A DNA stretch of 64,000 nucleotides, from NCBI GenBank assembly GCA_949987705.1, contig OX465281.1:98488326-98552325 (forward strand), given 5' to 3'. Of this stretch, positions 43,496 through 55,117 are shown piece after piece (position 1 is the first letter of the stretch; every line of letters begins with the position of its first letter). Source of the DNA: Thereva unica. Its lineage: Eukaryota > Arthropoda > Insecta > Diptera > Therevidae. The notes beneath the pieces are model-generated. The model was not told the origin of the DNA, searched no databases, and saw nothing but the letters and a program-made list of their open reading frames with translations. The translations under genes and the position numbers were made by a program.

Positions 43496-44269
43496 GAAGT
43501 TACATCTTCCACAAGCTTTAAACAAATTGAGCCGATTCTTAGCCGAACATTTTCATTATTTGGGATACCAGAAAACATTAAATCCGATAATGGACCACCA
43601 TTCAATGGGCAAGAATTCAAAGGGTATCTAAGTAATTTAAACATCAAACACTGCGCTATAACCCCTTTATGGCCTGAAGCTAATGGCATGGCAGAACGAT
43701 TTGTAAAAACACTAAAAAAATCTGTTTTATGCTCAGTACTAGAAACCAACAAATTTGATCAGCAACTGTTCGAGTTCCTAATAAACTATAGAAGCGTTCC
43801 ACATAGCACAACAAAAAGATCCCCATATGAATTAGTTTTCAAAAGAGAAATAAACACACTACTGCCGTCAATAAAGAAGAAAAGCAAGATGCCAAGATAT
43901 GACAGTGCAACAGATACAAACAACAGGAGAAAGCAAAACGAACAAGCCAACAAGAAAAGAAGAGCCATAGAGCATAAATTTAAAAGAGGAGATAAGGTAC
44001 TTTGTAAACAGAGAAAGTTTAATTCTTTTACACCATTATATGACCCAGTTCCGTACCAGATAGAAAAGATTGTCAACAACCAAATTCATGCAACTAGACA
44101 TGAGAAGAGAATCATCCGAAATGCATCATTCTTCAAACTCTATATTCCTTCTTCCAAAACACTTTACCCTCAAAATAACATCCCCTCATCCTGTAAGTAT
44201 TCTCACTTTCCAGAACATAAACAAACTTCACCTAGAAACATAGAGGCATACGCTAGAGATAACAATTAG
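43496..44269 (+). pseudogene. Mag-type Pol, third frame segment (integrase core and C terminus)
   Basis: From about 43496 the third frame supplies the second catalytic Asp (IKSDNGPPFNGQEF), the Glu region (WPEANGMAERFVKTLKKSV) and a basic C-terminal domain (EHKFKRGDKVLCKQRKFNSF). Single-base frameshifts at homopolymers or a short degenerate stretch separate it from the upstream segment. Confidence 0.85.
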
Positions 44270-44523
44270 CAACGCCAGACCCGAATGCGCAGATAGAGGA
44301 AATATCTAAAAATTCATCTGAAATAGAAGAATCGATTAACAGTCAGCATCCTGATTCACCCTCGCAAGAAGTAACAGGCACGTCAACAAATCTGAAGGAC
44401 TTCCCAGCACATCATCAGGAAAGACCACATCGTTCACGAAAGTTACCGTCCCGATTTAAAGACTTCAAATTATTTTAATAACAACCTAGTGGGGACACTC
44501 TTTATCTGAAGTAGAGGAGGAGA

Positions 44524-44750
44524 TGTAATATTCCAATATTACCCGTATTCTTTGATATACATGGCAACGCCACTTTCACCAGTAAGAAGAGAGCTAGACT
44601 TTAAGGTCGGCAACATTGATGATTATTGTGAAATTACTAAAAGATTGGTTGTGAAATAAAACACCACGTTCTGTACTAAAAATAAGTTTATTAATTGTTT
44701 AATTTAATCACCAGTAAAACAAATAGCCTTTACCACCGTGAAGCATCACA
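44524..44750 (+). repeat. 3' LTR of the Mag-type element
   Basis: 227 bp, TGTAATATTCC to GAAGCATCACA, directly after the purine tract. Confidence 0.92.
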
Positions 44751-45446
44751 CCTTTATTAAAATTATTATGAATAGGATAATGAAACAGAAATCAGCTCGA
44801 CGGAATTTTTGATCGGCGTTTGCAAAGAACTCCTTAACACAATTGCAAATGCAAAAAAAGTTCTGCACAAACTGAAGTTGTTTAGCAATCATCACATCTA
44901 CGATCCCCCTGTTACCAGAAACTTAAATACGAACAAAGCTTTCACCAACCACATCAGCCAGTTTCAACGGTCTCAATTTTATTTAACATTTCTGGGTCTC
45001 ATAAAATTGTATTCATGTTTTTTTTATTTTTTGTACTAATTCTAGAAATTTTTATATTTGAAAACTGGTTGTCGTGCTTGACATTTTGGATAATTGTAGA
45101 CGGAAATTTTCACTTCATGTAAAAACGACAATTGCAACGAAGGCAAACATTGTTATAAAAAAATTATATTATTTTGAATGTTATGTCGTGTCGCCACAAA
45201 ATTTGTTTTTACACATCATCACATTCTGCATGTGTGTGACTTATTTGTATCCAGCGGTTCTAACGATTGTAAATAAGACAGTAAAAAATATTCATAGTTT
45301 GTGTTTTTTTGTAAAGCATGTTGTGTGAAATTTTAATCAAATTAATGTGAAAGAGTCAATGAGTCAACAGAAAAAATGACGAAACGAAATAAGCTAAATT
45401 GAGCTACACAAAAACGTGTGAAATTTGACACGAAGCTTGAGTTATC
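44751..45446. other. Unassigned sequence right of the Mag element
   Basis: Continues the sequence interrupted at 39841. Frames at 44809-45039 and 45074-45328 are short and unrecognised; I see no splice context or family. Confidence 0.35.
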
Positions 45447-45890
45447 TTTTTTACACGATGAAACACAAAACATAAAGTTTCCAGCAAGCTTAGGCTAGGG
45501 GTGAGAGAGGGCTTGAGGGGACGTGAAATTTTGCCAACAAACTTTTGGAAGCAACTTTGCGGAAACAGTTTGACAGCTTCAGGTTTGTTGTTGTTTTTTC
45601 TCTGATTTCTTTGTCAAAAAGAGAAATGAGAAGTTTACTCATGTAGACATCGATGAAGTTTTTGAGGAAACTCCAAAGACGGTGATTACACTGTTCGTTC
45701 CTACGTACGTTCCTCACGAGCTTTTAGATGAACGGGGAAGTGGGGATGAAGCCTCTCATCATCTCCACTTCCCCGTTCATCTAAAAAGCTCGTGAGGAAC
45801 GTACGTAGGAACGAACAGTCTAATCACCGTCAAAAGGGAATTAGCGATTGCAGGCAACTTTGTTTCGTTTCGTGTTTCATCGTGTAAAAT
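45447..45890. mobile_element. MITE with TTTTACACGATGAAACAC ends
   Basis: Left TTTTTACACGATGAAACAC and right GTGTTTCATCGTGTAAAA are inverted repeats. It contains a long hairpin (45678-45831) and has a relic at about 2490-2600. Confidence 0.6.
45678..45831. repeat. Long hairpin, arms ~72 bp
   Basis: Left arm begins GACGGTGATTACACTGTTCG and the right arm is its inverted copy ending CACCGTC, with a 6-bp loop near 45750-45755, one internal bulge and one or two mismatches. Confidence 0.8.
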
Positions 45891-46760
45891 GAGCCATATG
45901 GATCTTTTGGATTCAAAACATTTATTTACATCGGTTGTGTTCCTTGATTACACACAAAGTGTGTATTTAGAGGGGCATATCGCACAACACTTTTAATTCG
46001 CGCAATTTAGTGAAACTTTTTTGTGTATAATGAATTCAAATTTTACACAATAATGTGTGTACTACGTTGAGTATTTTTTACTGTGAATAAATGATTTTGA
46101 AATTGTTTGTTGTTTAAGCCTAGTATTCTGTTCGTGCGGAATTCAGACTCCCCTTTAAAATGCATGTCTTCTTCTTCTTCTTTGATCCGTTAGCTGGCGG
46201 TCCGAGCGGGACGTCCCCGCAACGGATACGCTGCTGTCGGTGCCGCTGGGTCCCGAACTCTATTCACGATTCGCTTCCATTCTTCTCGGGTTTTGGCGGT
46301 GTCTCGAGCATGTAAAAAAAGTGTGCGGAATTCAGGTTAGAGGCCGGTCTGAATTCTGTCCACAAAGTTTAGTATCCTGTTCTTGCGGAATTCAGACCTG
46401 TAAATGAGCTTTGTACTCTAGATAATAGATGGCTTTTTTTCTGAGTGGAGACTTTTAATTTCATTTTCCGCAGGGCACTTAGCTCAAGAAATGTATTTTC
46501 TATTTTCATGAGCGGAAATTTTGACGGTTCATTTTTGCTTTTCCAAAAAAAGGTTGACATTAGCAAATGTACGTGTCAATAAAAATTATTTAATTATAAT
46601 TTGTGTTTTTTTTAACATTTTAAAATGCCAAATCTCTTCTTTTTTCATTTTGCTTTCTTTTATAAATTAATGTTTTAGCTAGTCATATTTAATCCTTCCT
46701 TTTAGATTAATCAACTGCTATTCAACTCCTATTATTAACTATATTTTAAATTCCAATTAG

Positions 46761-48957
46761 CTAGCGCAATGGATTGTGAATACTATGCAATGTTTGCAGC
46801 CAGTGGCGGCTCCTGCCTCTAAAATTTGGTGGGGCTTGAGAAATGATTTTACAAAAAAGAATTTAACTCTATTCGTTGCTATCAAATTTAGGCCTATCCC
46901 ACTAATTTTAAGAATATAAGCTCAACTTCTTTGGAAAACAAATAAAATAAAAGAATAAAAGAATAAAATATTTAACAAAACAAAACAAAAATTCAACAAA
47001 TCAATAAAAGAATAAAAAGAAAAATTAAACTGTTTTATGTAAATAATCTGTCCGATGTTCTTTTTGCTGCGCGAACAATTCAATAGCTTTTCATTACAAT
47101 TTGGAATCTCGGGAATATACATATTTATTACATATTGATAATGTAATCTGTTAATCTGTTTCATCAGATTGAACATACTCAAATTTTTGCTTGAAATTCA
47201 GATTTCAGTTTATCGAGATACACCTGTAAACAGCATTCAAGTAACCAATTTTTGAAGAGTTTTTACGATTTGATTATTCTTCAAGTAGTCATCGAATGTG
47301 ATATCTATTGATCTGTTTTATGTAACCATATCAGGCAATATTCCTCGATTACTGCTTGATTCACATTCATCGTGGCCACTAAGAGTAAAATTGTGACCAC
47401 CCCAAAACTTTAAGATATCTAAAATTTGACGCAATACTTGACGATTATTTATATTTCGCTATAAGAACACGCATATCCTGCATCGATCCGTGCGATAATA
47501 TTGACCAACCAGAAGGTTTGGTAATTTAAAGCATTTTTTAAATTCGTAGCGCTTGTTTCATGGATTTTAATTTTTTCCGATACATATGTACATATTTTAA
47601 ATCCCGGATACCACTTTCTGTCCAAGTCGATTCTCCTCTAAACAAACCGCAATAAAAACAAGACAATGAATTTTTTCTATTCTAAATCATAAACCATTTC
47701 TTTTTTGGAACACCATTTCGACCAAAATTTTTTACTTTAGTATTTTGCAGTGCAAATTAATTTAAAATCAAATGGTTGATGCGGCCCTCAACGTTTAATT
47801 TCTAATTTTTCTTCTAATAACAAAAGAGATTTTTTTTTTCTTCAATAAATTATCTAAGTGATTCATTTGAAGCAAAAACAAAAATTGAATCAATATAAAT
47901 CTAATCTAAGAAAAATATATATACAGGTATATATTAAAAAATGGTTTATTAATATTTAACAAATAGTTAAATAACTAATAATTTAATACATACTAATCAT
48001 TGGCGAATAATTCAATATACATATATCTACCGTAATTTTGCAATCACACATTTTTCACTTAAATAAACTTGAAACTTTCAGTTAAAATTCAATCTCCAAT
48101 TAGCCATTTTTCCAATAAGAATTTCTCTTTTTACTACTTACTACTAAATTTATATCCAGATATTTGCTACGGGCTAAATAAAATCAGCCCTTCACGTATA
48201 TAAATCCCATAAGTGTAAAAAAAGTTTCTAAATGTCCAGCCAATTAGTATCAAATGCAAGCAAAATTCCTTTAGAAATATAAGAAACAGAACTAAAGGGA
48301 CGAATCGACAACACTGACACTCTATGTGCGTGAGTAAACCCAACAGAGCAAGAGAATCCATTTATGCCAGAGTGAGAATCCCAAAGAATCGCTCGGGGCT
48401 AATAAATTTTAGCCCCGCTTGGTAGAACAAAAGTGCATGGATCAATCGCTTGAGTCAAGAAATTTAGCATACAAAATGGTTCGTCTCCGGGGCTGACTCA
48501 AGGATAGCCCCTGAGTGTAGAGAATTACATGTAAATATAATTTTCCTATAGGAATGGCATTATGATAGGCGAGATTATTTTGATAGAGAGAAGAGAGCTT
48601 AGAGTTTTTCTTTGTTTTTGTTTTTTTATTTGGTTTGTTTTTGATACTTTTTTTATGAAGTTCTACTTCGAATTTTTTTGTGGGGTATTATTTTGAGATT
48701 TTTTTTAGAAATTGTAATAAATTACAGAAAAAAATTGCGTTGCTTCTTTGCAAAAATGAAAATAATTAAAAATGTATGATTATGATTTAATCGATAATGT
48801 CTGGTGGGGCTAAGCCCCACTAGCCCCTAAGGACGAGCCGCCACTGTTTGCAGCTATGGACAATTTAATGACGGGCTTACCCAAAAATGAGATTGAGGAG
48901 TTAAACGTTTCTTTTATCAATATGATTTTTAATAAAAAAAAAGAATTAAATCTTTAA
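46761..48957 (+). pseudogene. 3' exon of the MADF-BESS-type protein of element F, split by hAT
   Basis: After an AG acceptor at 46760 the exon reads SAMDCEYYAMFA, is cut at 46800 by the hAT element, and resumes at 48855 (AMDNLMTGLPKNEIEELNVS, then FINMIFNKKKELNL and a stop at 48955-48957). The Leu/Ile spacing of the second part resembles a BESS motif. The upstream MADF exons are not recognisable in 46130-46760, so the gene is incomplete even without the insertion. Confidence 0.55.
46801..48846. mobile_element. Non-autonomous hAT element, 2.05 kb, perfect 8-bp TSD
   Basis: Ends CAGTGGCGGCTCCTGCC and CGAGCCGCCACTG; TTTGCAGC at 46793-46800 and 48847-48854. Subterminal GTGGGGCT/AGCCCCAC words repeat. 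No hAT transposase is visible in any frame. Confidence 0.9.
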
Positions 48958-48989
48958 ATATGAACTTTACTTTTATAAATATTATTTTT

Positions 48990-50591
48990 TTACTCTAATC
49001 CACAAGCTTGTCGTTGCCATGGTATAGCTCCAGTTGTAGTCATATACTTCATTAATTTTTCTCGTACATCTTTTCCTTCATTTAAATTTCGACCTCTGGC
49101 TAATGGTTTAGGATTTTGCAACCAACAATCTGATGTTACTTTACTTCGCCATTCACCAGGAATTAAATTTCCATTATCATTGTATCTGTCGACATAGTTA
49201 TTAGAAATATATTTGCTCGGCGACACATTTAATAAATAATTGTGAAGTAGGCAGGTAGCTGTTATGATCTTTTGTGCTCTTTCAGGATGACAAAATAGTG
49301 TTTTCTTTAAGCAAAGCCACTTAGTGCAGAGAATTCCAAATGCATTTTCAACACATCTTCTAGCTCTGCTTAGTCTGTAATTGAAAATTCTTTGCTCTTC
49401 TGTAAATTGTGCTTTGGCACTAAATGGCTTCATCATCCTTTTCGCCAGAGGAAACGCACCATCGCCAATAAAATAAAAAGGTAACTCTTCCTCATCAAGG
49501 AATAGATTGTCGACAGTACAAAGGGACTTTCCCTAAGCCTCTAGTCTGCCACATAAAAAAAAAAAAAAAAAAAAGGACCTTATTGGCTGGAAAATTTAGA
49601 TCTTCGATTGAGCCAAATTACACGACCTATCACTTTCCCAGACTCACTTTCCAATCACTTCCAATAAACCGGTTTTTTAGACAAGGGGGCGCAGGGAAGT
49701 GCATGTGTTGGTCTCACTTGTGAATCCAAGAAAAATTTCGGTCTCACAGCAAATTACACTAACACAAGCATAACTTTCTTCGCTGGGACTGCGATAATTA
49801 TAAGAATTTTTGTTGTTTTGTGCACAACCACATAGACAATAGAATTGTTACACGGAAAAGAGGTAGAAATTTAAATGCACCGTGTAATACTCAAATTTTA
49901 CACAGACAGGTTTAACGTGAGTCCCAAGTGAATGGCCGTGTAATTTCACTCTTTAGCAGCCGTTTTCCAAAATCTGACGATAACAAAATATTGGAATCTC
50001 CTTCGCTCCCGAAAGCTCCAATATCCAAATATGTAAATCCGTATTCTGCATCACTAATAGCCATACAGACTAATGAAAAAAAGCCCTACGAAAAACAAAT
50101 TGCAATTATTTGAATGATAACTTGCAAAAATTGGCTTCTACCTTATAGTTGTAAAATAAACTACCAGATTTGGGAGGAGCTTTTATGGCAACATGCTTGC
50201 CATCAATGGCTCCTAGACAATTGGGAAAGTTCCATTTTTCGGTGAAACCATCAGCAATTTTTAAAAATGTCTGCTCATTCATTTCAGGAATCTCGGATTT
50301 TAGTTCCTTAATAATAGCATCACATACTGAATCAATAATTCTTCCAAAGCGCTGCTTACTAATTCGGTAAAGGGATGCTATGTGACGTTGCAAAGTTCCT
50401 GAGGCTAAAAATCTGCAAAATAACGAAATTGCAGGCCTCGTGATATGAAATAGATTAAATGCATAGATGACTTACTCAATTACTGATACAAATTTCTCTT
50501 TAGGACTAATCTCATCTTTTCTAGTCCTTTTTTTGCATATAAGGTGCTTTTGCACTCGAAGAAACAAGTTCTCGAATATATTTAAATCCAT
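48990..50591 (-). pseudogene. PIF/Harbinger DDE transposase of element F
   Basis: Exons by GT-AG and phase: exon 1 50476-50591 (MDLNIFENLFLRVQKHLIC, SPKEKFVSVI), exon 2 50142-50412 (FLASGTLQRHIASLYRISKQ, NFPNCLGAIDGKHVAIKAPP), exon 3 from 50085 (GFFSLVCMAISDAEYGFTYL, DIGAFGSEGDS). All three fit the PIF transposase with its first two catalytic Asp. Exon 3 is cut by MITE A (49610-49951) and by a short A-tailed insertion (about 49529-49574). It resumes with FYFIGDGAFPLAKRMMKPF and NYRLSRARRCVENAFG (catalytic Glu) to the stop at 48990. Apart from these insertions it is in good condition. Confidence 0.85.
49610..49951. mobile_element. MITE family A, solo copy (342 bp)
   Basis: Ends GAGCCAAATTACACGACC and GGCCGTGTAATTTCACTC are inverted; ATT and TTT flank. 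It inserts into exon 3 of the F transposase. It is the same unit as in the 54.7-60.1 kb array and the same length as the inverted copy at 55118-55459. No coding capacity. Confidence 0.85.
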
Positions 50592-51304
50592 ATGGAAATT
50601 TTCAGTGAAAGCGGTTTTGTGTTTTTTCAAGTCTTCAAACTGTTATTAAAATAAAATGTAATACTCAATAAAATATAGGTACGAGAATGTACAAAGCATA
50701 CATCTTTGAAAAAACGCCCTTTCAATCTTGTTTTTTTCAAATAGGGATTTACCCGATAGGCAGGCGGTTTTCTCAACTTCTTTTTTTTAATCTTATAATA
50801 CCGTAGAAGCGCCATAAAATAAATTGTCATAATTTTTACTTTTGTACGCATTTTCAAATTATCCAACTGTCCAAACTGTCCAAACAGTCATTTTTACATC
50901 AGTCTGATCTACATTGTCTACATAACTCTCCCAGCTAAGCGGAATTCAGACTAATAATATAGATTCTCTACAGAGCGGAATTCCGCACGAACAGGATACT
51001 AGGCTTTAGTTGTTTCTGTAATTGACTCGAAAAAAGATGTGTTTGCGTTTTCAATGTTGTCCTGTGCTATTATTTGTTATTTTTACAATATAATTTGTTA
51101 AAATCAGTGTACGAATCAGCTGCCTAGTAATGATAAATAAAGATTTCCAGTTCTTCTGTATTCTATTTTTTTAAATCATAAAAAGATCTGAGCAAAGACG
51201 GTAAACGGTAAACAAGTATTAAAGAAAATGTCAACAAAAATTTCTGAATTTTGAAAAAGTTGTTTCATTTTCAGTGTATTTTTTTTAATGAAACAAATAC
51301 TCAC

Positions 51305-51446
51305 CCAATGTTGTTTCATCCGTACTTGTAGCTTCTACGTTGGGTTCAAAAATATCGCGCAAACTTTCTTCAGTCTCTTTTTTGACGATTCGTCTGAAAT
51401 GGCGACGAGACACTTGAGAAATATCTTTTCTCGGTCTTTTTGACAT
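51305..51446 (-). CDS. First exon of a transposase-like gene (partial)
   Basis: MSKRPRKDISQVSRRHFRRI and then a Glu-rich stretch to DETTLG, followed by donor GTGAGT at 51304. The basic start resembles first exons of the transposase-like family seen in element K. No continuation is found to the left, where element F begins 297 bp further on. It is divergent from the gene at 51998, sharing a 551-bp intergenic region. Confidence 0.4.
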
Positions 51447-51997
51447 TTTGCAGTAACTATGATCCTAAAACCAATGTGAGAAAATGAGTGTTATGAAAAA
51501 TTTCAACTCTTAAATTTGAGGTTATCTTATACAAAAATATTTTTTTAAAAGTTATAAAACAACGTTTCACAGGATAAAATTTGATATTAAACTTACTTAA
51601 CCAGGGATACTGTCAATCATTTACAAAAACCGATACACAATTTAAAATTTAGTCTGCATATTCCGTTGAATAAAATAACATGAAATCAGATTTCAAATTC
51701 ACACGTCACATTGCTCGTTCGAAAGTTCGTCGGGCACTTCGTCCGTTCAAGTTCAGTTTAAAAACAGGCCCTCTCATTGGTTGGAAGTGGCACTGCGCAA
51801 GAACGCTTGTTCCCATTGGCTGAAATTCATCAACAAAACTCTGATCTACATCAACAATGGCCAGTTTGGTCGCAGGCATCGAGTTGAAACACCATCCCTC
51901 ATACTTGCGCTTTTGAAACGTGATTGCAAGCAAAATTTTGCATTCGCTGGTTTCTTGTACTTGACTGTGAAGTTAAAATTTGTTAGAAAAGCCAAAA
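51447..51997. promoter_or_regulatory. Possible bidirectional promoter region
   Basis: 551 bp between the divergent starts at 51446 and 51998. No motif was identified beyond AT-rich stretches; the assignment rests only on the gene orientation. Confidence 0.25.
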
Positions 51998-54387
51998 ATG
52001 GATGATGGTAAGTATTAATTTCATTTAATGTAGCATTTCGTAATTTTCGTTTTTGTTTACTAATTGTTAGAATCATCAAATTTTTTTATCGTCTCAATGA
52101 AAAAACTTTAATTTGTAATTTTTGGTGTTTTACCACCAACAAAAAGCAATATTGATTTTGAAATTTTGTTTACAGAGAACCACAACGGAGACAAGAATGA
52201 GTGCGACACAAGATATTACATTTTGGAGTTGGAGGACGGCATCGTTGCAGTCCCGAAAAAATGGCTATCAGAAAACAAGAAACACATTTTTTGGCCAAAA
52301 GAAGACGACGAAAAAAAAGTCATGCGGCTGATTAGCAGGGAAGCTGATCCAAATGAAGAAACGTGGTGGACGTTTGACGTGAAAGATATATTTGGCACAG
52401 CTGGTATTTTGTCATATTTTAGAAATGAATCTTGCGGATTTTTCAAATTCGACAATCTTTTTTATTTTGAAACTCCTGTTCAACTTTTTTAACTTCCTGT
52501 TTCAATTTTTACACTCAACTCTCTCAAATGATCTCATCGGGACATTTTCCTAAACGATTTTCGCTACATTATAGAAAAAATTGATTTTACATTTGCGGTC
52601 GTGACATTTGAGAGATTTCAGTGAAACTGCAAAAAAATCGTATAATTTAATGAAAACAATGTTCTACAACCCTTTTTATCCAATTATATCTTCATGGATA
52701 TTTCTGAAATTCTCAATTTTCAAGATTTTTATATTACCTAACATTTTATGCACACATGTAAACTGATATTATTCGTCTTTTCAAAACAAATCTAATTACA
52801 ATGTAAATGAAATTCAAAAATAGAATGTTGTTTTGATAAAAAATCAAAACAACAAAAAATCATGCAAAAAATAAAATCATGCAAAAAAAGGGTTATCTAA
52901 TCTGAATAAAATAAAAATGTTTCAGTCACGTGGCAAAGGGCTATCGAGAAAGTTAAATTGGCTCAACTAATATCAGACGTTGATACATGTTCTGACGCAG
53001 AAAAGGAGAAAAAAAAGCCGAAACCTGAGAAAAAAACGTCCGTTCTCAGACGATGAGTCAGAGCCAGAAGAAATCACCAAGACACTCGAAAAAGTTCCAA
53101 TAAAGACCAAATTAACGCCTCCTGTGTATTCCCGACCTGCAACTTTCGAAACCTCAAGCTCCAAACCAAAAACTCCGCAAAGTCAAAAAAGTTTCACCTC
53201 ACCTTTGAATCAAAGCGACGAAGAAGAAGGTACGGATCTCTCGAAGGATCTACATTCTCAAAACAACTCGACCTCATCTATAAACCCAGGCAGCGTTGAA
53301 GAGGTTGCGGACGATGGGTTTGATTCAGAAAATAAAGATCCAGCGACAGGAGGACACTACCATGCCAAATCAATGATTAGCCAAATAAACAAGTTCGCAA
53401 GTTCTTCTGCAACGCTCAAGGTTGCCGGCGAAGGGAACATAGAAACAGGTATATATTAACCCCAATATTATTCCCCTTAATATATTATCCCTTAAAATAT
53501 TGTACATGCTTTCAAAATCGATTTTTTTAATTTCTCTACAATTTTTTTATAATTAATCAAACTTTTTCGTTTATGGTAAAATTGTTCATCACTAAAAGAA
53601 CCCGGAAAATATGAAATCCATATGAAAATTTGTTTAAAACAAATTTTATTGCAAAAAATAAAAAATTTCATCACCAATTTTTCATCAAAATATCATTATT
53701 TAGGTCATTTTAATTATAATACACATGGAAAAAAATGGTTTCAAACCTTAGAAAAAGAGAATGACTAAAGGGGTTATACTTGATATTTGATTCGACTACG
53801 AACAGAACTTTTCATATTCAACTTAAGAGTTTGCCACTATAGAAGTTGACCGCTTGGTTAAAAATTTTTTCTTTACTCAATAGGAGAACTCCTATTCCCC
53901 TATTTTTTTTCTAAAAAAATACAATACCTTACTCGAGGGAGAACAGTCGATTCTCCTACCTAGTAATATATTGAAATACTTTGAATACTTTGAAATACAT
54001 TATCATGTTTAGGGTGTACAAAGAAAACTCCTAAGTAGTTTTATAATGAAATAAACAAATAAATTACAACTTTATGTTTTCTTTTTAATCCTTTCAATGC
54101 AATAAATTTGAATTATCAATTCAAAAAGGTACTTCAAATTCTTCAACTTTTTTAAATGCATTTCAAGTTCAACGTTTTTATTTATATACAAAATTATTCA
54201 CATTATTCAAATTCAATTTTTTCATTTTATCATTATTTTTTTAACTTCTTGGCGTTTTGTTTTACTTTCAGACGACATCAGACACAAGCGTTTTGTGACC
54301 AGCTCTCTAGTAGATCTCACCAATCGAATGAGAAGAATAGAATCGTTTTTGAAAAATTTGCAAGTTCAACCTGCTGCCCTGATTTAA
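51998..54387 (+). CDS. Four-exon gene of the DUF4806-associated insect family (possibly frameshifted)
   Basis: Exons 51998-52007, 52176-52403, 52926-53448 and 54272-54387, all GT-AG and phase-compatible. Exon 2 encodes YYILELEDGIVAVPKKWL, then WP and WWTFDVKDIFGTAG. Exon 3 starts VTWQRAIEKVKLAQLISDVD and continues into an acidic/basic Ser-rich linker. Exon 4 is HKRFVTSSLVDLTNRMRRIE to a stop. This N-terminal arrangement is known from insect proteins carrying a C-terminal DUF4806 domain; here the gene stops before that domain. The run of eight A at about 53010-53017 breaks the frame between DAEKEKK and RNLRKKRPFSDDE, so it is either a pseudogene or a sequence error. Function unknown; often transposon-associated. 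Confidence 0.5.
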
Positions 54388-54389
54388 TT

Positions 54390-54660
54390 ATTCTGCTATA
54401 AACTTGGTAATAGACGTATCTCTTTTACCTAGTTTATAGCAGAAAAATTAAATCGATTAACCCAAAGTTACGTCAAAATTTCGAATTAGCGTATAAACGG
54501 GTATTAAATACAATACGGTTCCCACAAATGCATTCTTATAACTATGGCTTAAGCCAAAACATTTCGGTTTAAACCATAATTCGAATTACCTCGTTTATAG
54601 GGCAAAATTTTTTGGATGATCCATAATTCGAATTATTTTTGGAGTAGCTATAAACTAGGT
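54390..54660. repeat. Repeat with CTATAAAC/GTTTATAG words
   Basis: TATAAACTTGGTA, inverted ACCTAGTTTATAGCAG and direct CTATAAACTAGGTA, plus AATTCGAATTA palindromes, suggest a small foldback or MITE between the gene and the array. Confidence 0.45.
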
Positions 54661-55117
54661 ATTTGAGGCAAGTTACACGGCATGAGGCAAGTTACACGGC
54701 ATGAGGCAAGTTACACGGCATAACATTTCTTCCATCAACACTTCCAATAATTCCAATAAACCGGTTTTATAGGCAAGGGGTCGCGGGGAAGTTTGTTACT
54801 TGTGCATCCCAAAAAATTCTCGACTGCACAGAGCAACACACTAACACAATCATAATTTCATTCTCGGGGTCTTCGAAAATGACTTAAAGTTTGTACACAG
54901 CTACATAGACAATAGAATTGTTACACGAAAAAATGCAGAAGAGTCAGTTTATCGTGAAATTCGTATAACACGCACAAACCGGTTTGTTACAGCAGAAAGT
55001 GTTATGCCGTGTAACAAGCCTCCATAACATTTCTTCCATCAACACTTCCAATAATTCCAATAAACCGGTTTTATAGGCAAGGGGTCGCGGGGAAGTTTGT
55101 TACTTGTGCATCCCAAA

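Larger units (their letters stand above)
39842..44750 (+). mobile_element. Mag-lineage Ty3/Gypsy LTR retrotransposon
   Basis: 4.9 kb. The LTRs are 221 and 227 bp and differ by one base and a 6-bp indel. There is a 5-bp target duplication CCTTT (39837-39841, 44751-44755), a primer site, a single gag-pol frame (now with two frameshifts) and the purine tract AGAGGAGGAGA before the 3' LTR. The Gag sequence and two-knuckle arrangement fit the Mag lineage. No envelope gene. Confidence 0.9.
46117..51005. mobile_element. PIF/Harbinger element F, 4.9 kb, decayed autonomous
   Basis: Ends AGCCTAGTATTCTGTTCGTG and inverted CACGAACAGGATACTAGGCT; TTA at 46114-46116 and 51006-51008. It holds a BESS-type exon on + and a PIF transposase on -. 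It is interrupted by a hAT element and MITE A. A second, diverged copy of the end motif (GTATCCTGTTCTTGCGGAAT) sits at 46371-46390. Confidence 0.85.

Noticed and set aside
39842..44750. Endogenous retrovirus (Mag-type element)
   Set aside because: After integrase only a short non-coding stretch precedes the purine tract; no envelope-like frame.
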